7,018 bases of DNA from NCBI GenBank assembly GCA_022838965.1, contig JALHDK010000165.1, positions 1 through 7,018 of the forward strand, written 5' to 3'. A program made the position numbers and the translations under genes. The DNA is from Actinomycetales bacterium. GTDB taxonomy: Bacteria > Actinomycetota > Actinomycetes > Actinomycetales > Actinomycetaceae. This document shows, one piece after another, positions 5,379 through 7,018 of the stretch (position 1 is the first letter of the stretch; each line of letters starts with the position of its first letter). The notes under the pieces are model-generated. The model saw only the letters and a list, made by a program, of their open reading frames with translations, was not told where the DNA came from and ran no database searches.

Positions 5379-5391
5379 CGCATGTTTCACG
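5356..5391. promoter_or_regulatory. Imperfect inverted repeat, possible TetR operator
   Basis: CGTGACATACGC (5356-5367) and GCGCATGTTTCACG (5378-5391) are reverse complements except for one mismatch and a two-base insertion, separated by ten bases. It overlaps the predicted tetR promoter, where an autorepressor would bind. TetR operators are commonly palindromes of 15-30 bp. The imperfection and the 36-base span make this only a candidate. Confidence 0.35.
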
Positions 5392-5400
5392 GCTGGGAGC

Positions 5401-5432
5401 GGCCGGCCCGGGGCTGGCGCGCCCGGACGGCC
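5401..5432 (+). other. GC-rich stem-loop upstream of pyc
   Basis: GGCCG (5401-5405) pairs with CGGCC (5428-5432), and inside it CCGGG (5408-5412) pairs with CCCGG (5422-5426), with a 2-by-1 internal loop and a 9-base terminal loop. It lies about 85 bases before the pyc start. If pyc is transcribed from the AT-richer patch near 5353, this hairpin would be in its 5' leader. There is no following U-run. In such GC-rich DNA, hairpins arise easily by chance. Confidence 0.25.
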
Positions 5433-5517
5433 ACTGGGATCATGTCCGTGACGAGCCGGCCCGCTCCAGGGCGCTCAGGCGGAGATGCCACCCCCTGTCA
5501 CCGTTGCGAGGAGTCCG

Positions 5518-7018
5518 ATGTTCCGCAAGGTCCTTGTTGCCAACCGCGGGGAGATTGCCGTCCGCGGCTTCCGCGCCGCCACCGAACTCGGGGCGCGGAC
5601 CGTGGCGGTGTATCCGTGGGATGACCGCAATTCCATCCACCGCCAGAAGGCGGACGAGGCCTACGAGATCGGAGAGCCCGGCCATCCTGTCCGCGCGTAC
5701 CTCGACGTGGCGGAGATCATCCGGGTCGCGCGGGAGTCCGGCGCGGACGCCATCTACCCCGGTTACGGCTTCCTCTCCGAGAACCCCCATCTCGCCCAGG
5801 CGGCCGCCGCTGCGGGCATCACCTTCATCGGCCCGCCACCCGCGGTGCTGACGCTCGCCGGGAACAAGGTGCAGGCGCTCCGCGCGGCCCGAACGGCCGG
5901 GATTCCGGTGCTGCGGTCCTCCGAGCCGTCCGATGACGCCGCCCGCCTCCTCGCCGCGGCCGACGACATCGGTTTCCCCCTCTTTGTGAAGGCCGTGGCC
6001 GGAGGCGGCGGCCGCGGCATGCGCCGCGTGGCCACCCGGGACGAGTTGCGCGACGCGCTCGGTGCGGCCATGCGCGAGGCCGCCTCCGCGTTCGGGGACC
6101 CCACCGTGTTCCTCGAGCAGGCCGTGCTGCGCCCGCGCCACATCGAGGTGCAGATCCTCGCCGATGCCGCCGGCGGGATGGTGCACCTCTTCGAGCGCGA
6201 CTGCTCGCTCCAGCGCCGCCACCAGAAGGTCATCGAGATGGCGCCGGCACCGAACCTGGACCCGGACCTCCGGCAGGCGCTGTACCGCGACGCCCTCACC
6301 TTCGCGCGCACCATCGGCTACGTCAACGCCGGGACCGTCGAGTTCCTCGTCGACACCGCGGGCGAGCGGGCGGGCCAGCACGTCTTCATCGAGATGAATC
6401 CCCGCATCCAGGTGGAGCACACCGTGACCGAGGAGGTCACCGATGTGGACCTCGTGGCCTCGCAGATGCGGATCGCCGCCGGCGAGACCCTCGCCGACCT
6501 GGGGATCAGCCAGGACACCCTGGAGCTGCGCGGGGCCGCGCTGCAGTGCCGGATCACGACCGAGGACCCGACCAACGGGTTCCGGCCCGACGTCGGTACG
6601 GTCACCGTCTACCGCTCCGCCTCGGGAGCCGGCGTGCGCCTCGACGGCGGCACCATCTACGCCGGCGCCGAGGTCTCCCCGCACTTCGACTCGCTCCTCG
6701 TCAAGGTGACCACCCGCGGCCGCGACCGGCAGATGGCGATCGCCCGCGCCCGCCGCGCCCTCGCCGAGTTCCGCATCCGCGGCGTCGCCACCAACATCGG
6801 GTTCCTGCGGAACGTCCTGGACGACCCGGCGTTCCTCGCGGGCGACGTCTCGACCGACTTCATCGACTCCCACCCCGAACTCCAGCTCATCGCCCGCTCC
6901 CAGGACCGCGGGTCCCGGCTGATGGCGTACCTCGCGGACGTCACCGTGAACCGGCCGTACGGTCCGCGCGTGAACGGCATCGACCCGCGCGTCAAGCTGC
7001 CGCGCTTCCCCGGCGACG
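5518..7018 (+). CDS. pyc: Pyruvate carboxylase, N-terminal part (runs off right edge)
   Basis: The first 500 codons of a biotin-dependent carboxylase that converts pyruvate, bicarbonate and ATP to oxaloacetate, feeding the TCA cycle and gluconeogenesis in the cytosol. The biotin carboxylase domain is complete. It begins MFRKVLVANRGEIAVR; YPGYGFLSEN follows, then the ATP-grasp glycine loop GGGGRGM (162-168), FIEMNPRIQVEHTVTE with Glu292, Asn294, Arg296 and Glu300, and LQCRITTEDP (342-351, Arg345). The later part, FRIRGVATNIGFL then STDFIDSHPEL and LADVTVNRPYG, is what marks pyruvate carboxylase rather than acetyl- or propionyl-CoA carboxylase subunits. The full protein should be about 1,130 residues, so the carboxyltransferase and biotinyl domains lie outside. 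ATG 5518 follows AGGAG with a 4-base spacer. It is divergent from tetR with 197 bases between. The reading is open to the window edge with no disruption. Confidence 0.94.
   Translation, partial: MFRKVLVANRGEIAVRGFRAATELGARTVAVYPWDDRNSIHRQKADEAYEIGEPGHPVRAYLDVAEIIRVARESGADAIYPGYGFLSENPHLAQAAAAAGITFIGPPPAVLTLAGNKVQALRAARTAGIPVLRSSEPSDDAARLLAAADDIGFPLFVKAVAGGGGRGMRRVATRDELRDALGAAMREAASAFGDPTVFLEQAVLRPRHIEVQILADAAGGMVHLFERDCSLQRRHQKVIEMAPAPNLDPDLRQALYRDALTFARTIGYVNAGTVEFLVDTAGERAGQHVFIEMNPRIQVEHTVTEEVTDVDLVASQMRIAAGETLADLGISQDTLELRGAALQCRITTEDPTNGFRPDVGTVTVYRSASGAGVRLDGGTIYAGAEVSPHFDSLLVKVTTRGRDRQMAIARARRALAEFRIRGVATNIGFLRNVLDDPAFLAGDVSTDFIDSHPELQLIARSQDRGSRLMAYLADVTVNRPYGPRVNGIDPRVKLPRFPGD

Noticed and set aside
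5440..6873. Long open minus-strand frame of 477 codons opposite pyc
   Set aside because: It is the complement of clear pyruvate carboxylase codons, and the product is low-complexity Gly/Asp/Val/His-rich sequence with no motif.
1..7018. tRNA, rRNA, CRISPR repeats, insertion sequences, integrase genes or attachment sites
   Set aside because: I looked for cloverleaf ends, regularly spaced repeats, transposase motifs and terminal inverted repeats and found none.

Overview
This is a GC-rich window, visibly around 70% G+C, with nearly every third codon position G or C. It looks like chromosomal DNA of a high-GC actinobacterium. The order class II fructose-bisphosphate aldolase, SpoU/TrmH methyltransferase, LemA, pyrE, as well as the protein sequences and the TANNNT promoter style, fit Actinomycetota, perhaps Micrococcales; the order is a guess. 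Coding density is very high and no stretch over 300 bases lacks a gene. I see no tRNA, rRNA, CRISPR array, insertion sequence or prophage gene.

Layout: (1) 1-3052, minus strand, a tightly packed run read from right to left: a short-chain dehydrogenase/reductase (SDR), orotate phosphoribosyltransferase (pyrE), LemA, a SpoU-family RNA 2'-O-methyltransferase, and the first 101 codons of class II fructose-bisphosphate aldolase (fba), which runs off the left edge. Spacings are 10, 68, 0 and 89 bases. (2) 3053-3107, a 55-base divergent intergenic stretch. On both strands a TANNNT -10 hexamer sits exactly 6 bases before an ATG, so SDR and the exonuclease gene both look leaderless. (3) 3108-3893, plus strand, exodeoxyribonuclease III. 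(4) 3900-5320, minus strand, a TetR-family regulator followed by a beta-lactamase-fold serine hydrolase. Its end meets the exonuclease gene in a perfect inverted repeat carrying both stop codons. (5) 5321-5517, a divergent control region. (6) 5518 to the right edge, plus strand, the first 500 codons of pyruvate carboxylase (pyc).

Most of the window is core metabolism and housekeeping: glycolysis/gluconeogenesis (fba), anaplerosis (pyc), pyrimidine synthesis (pyrE), RNA modification and base-excision repair. The least ordinary part is the tetR/hydrolase pair. The regulator's C-terminal domain lies in a different frame from its DNA-binding domain, displaced by one base near 4876-4878. The displaced frame continues without a stop into the hydrolase, so restoring one base would give a single TetR-hydrolase protein of about 473 residues. 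This may be a sequencing or assembly error, a real pseudogenisation, or a real fusion. I found no clear evidence of a new defence system or mobile system.
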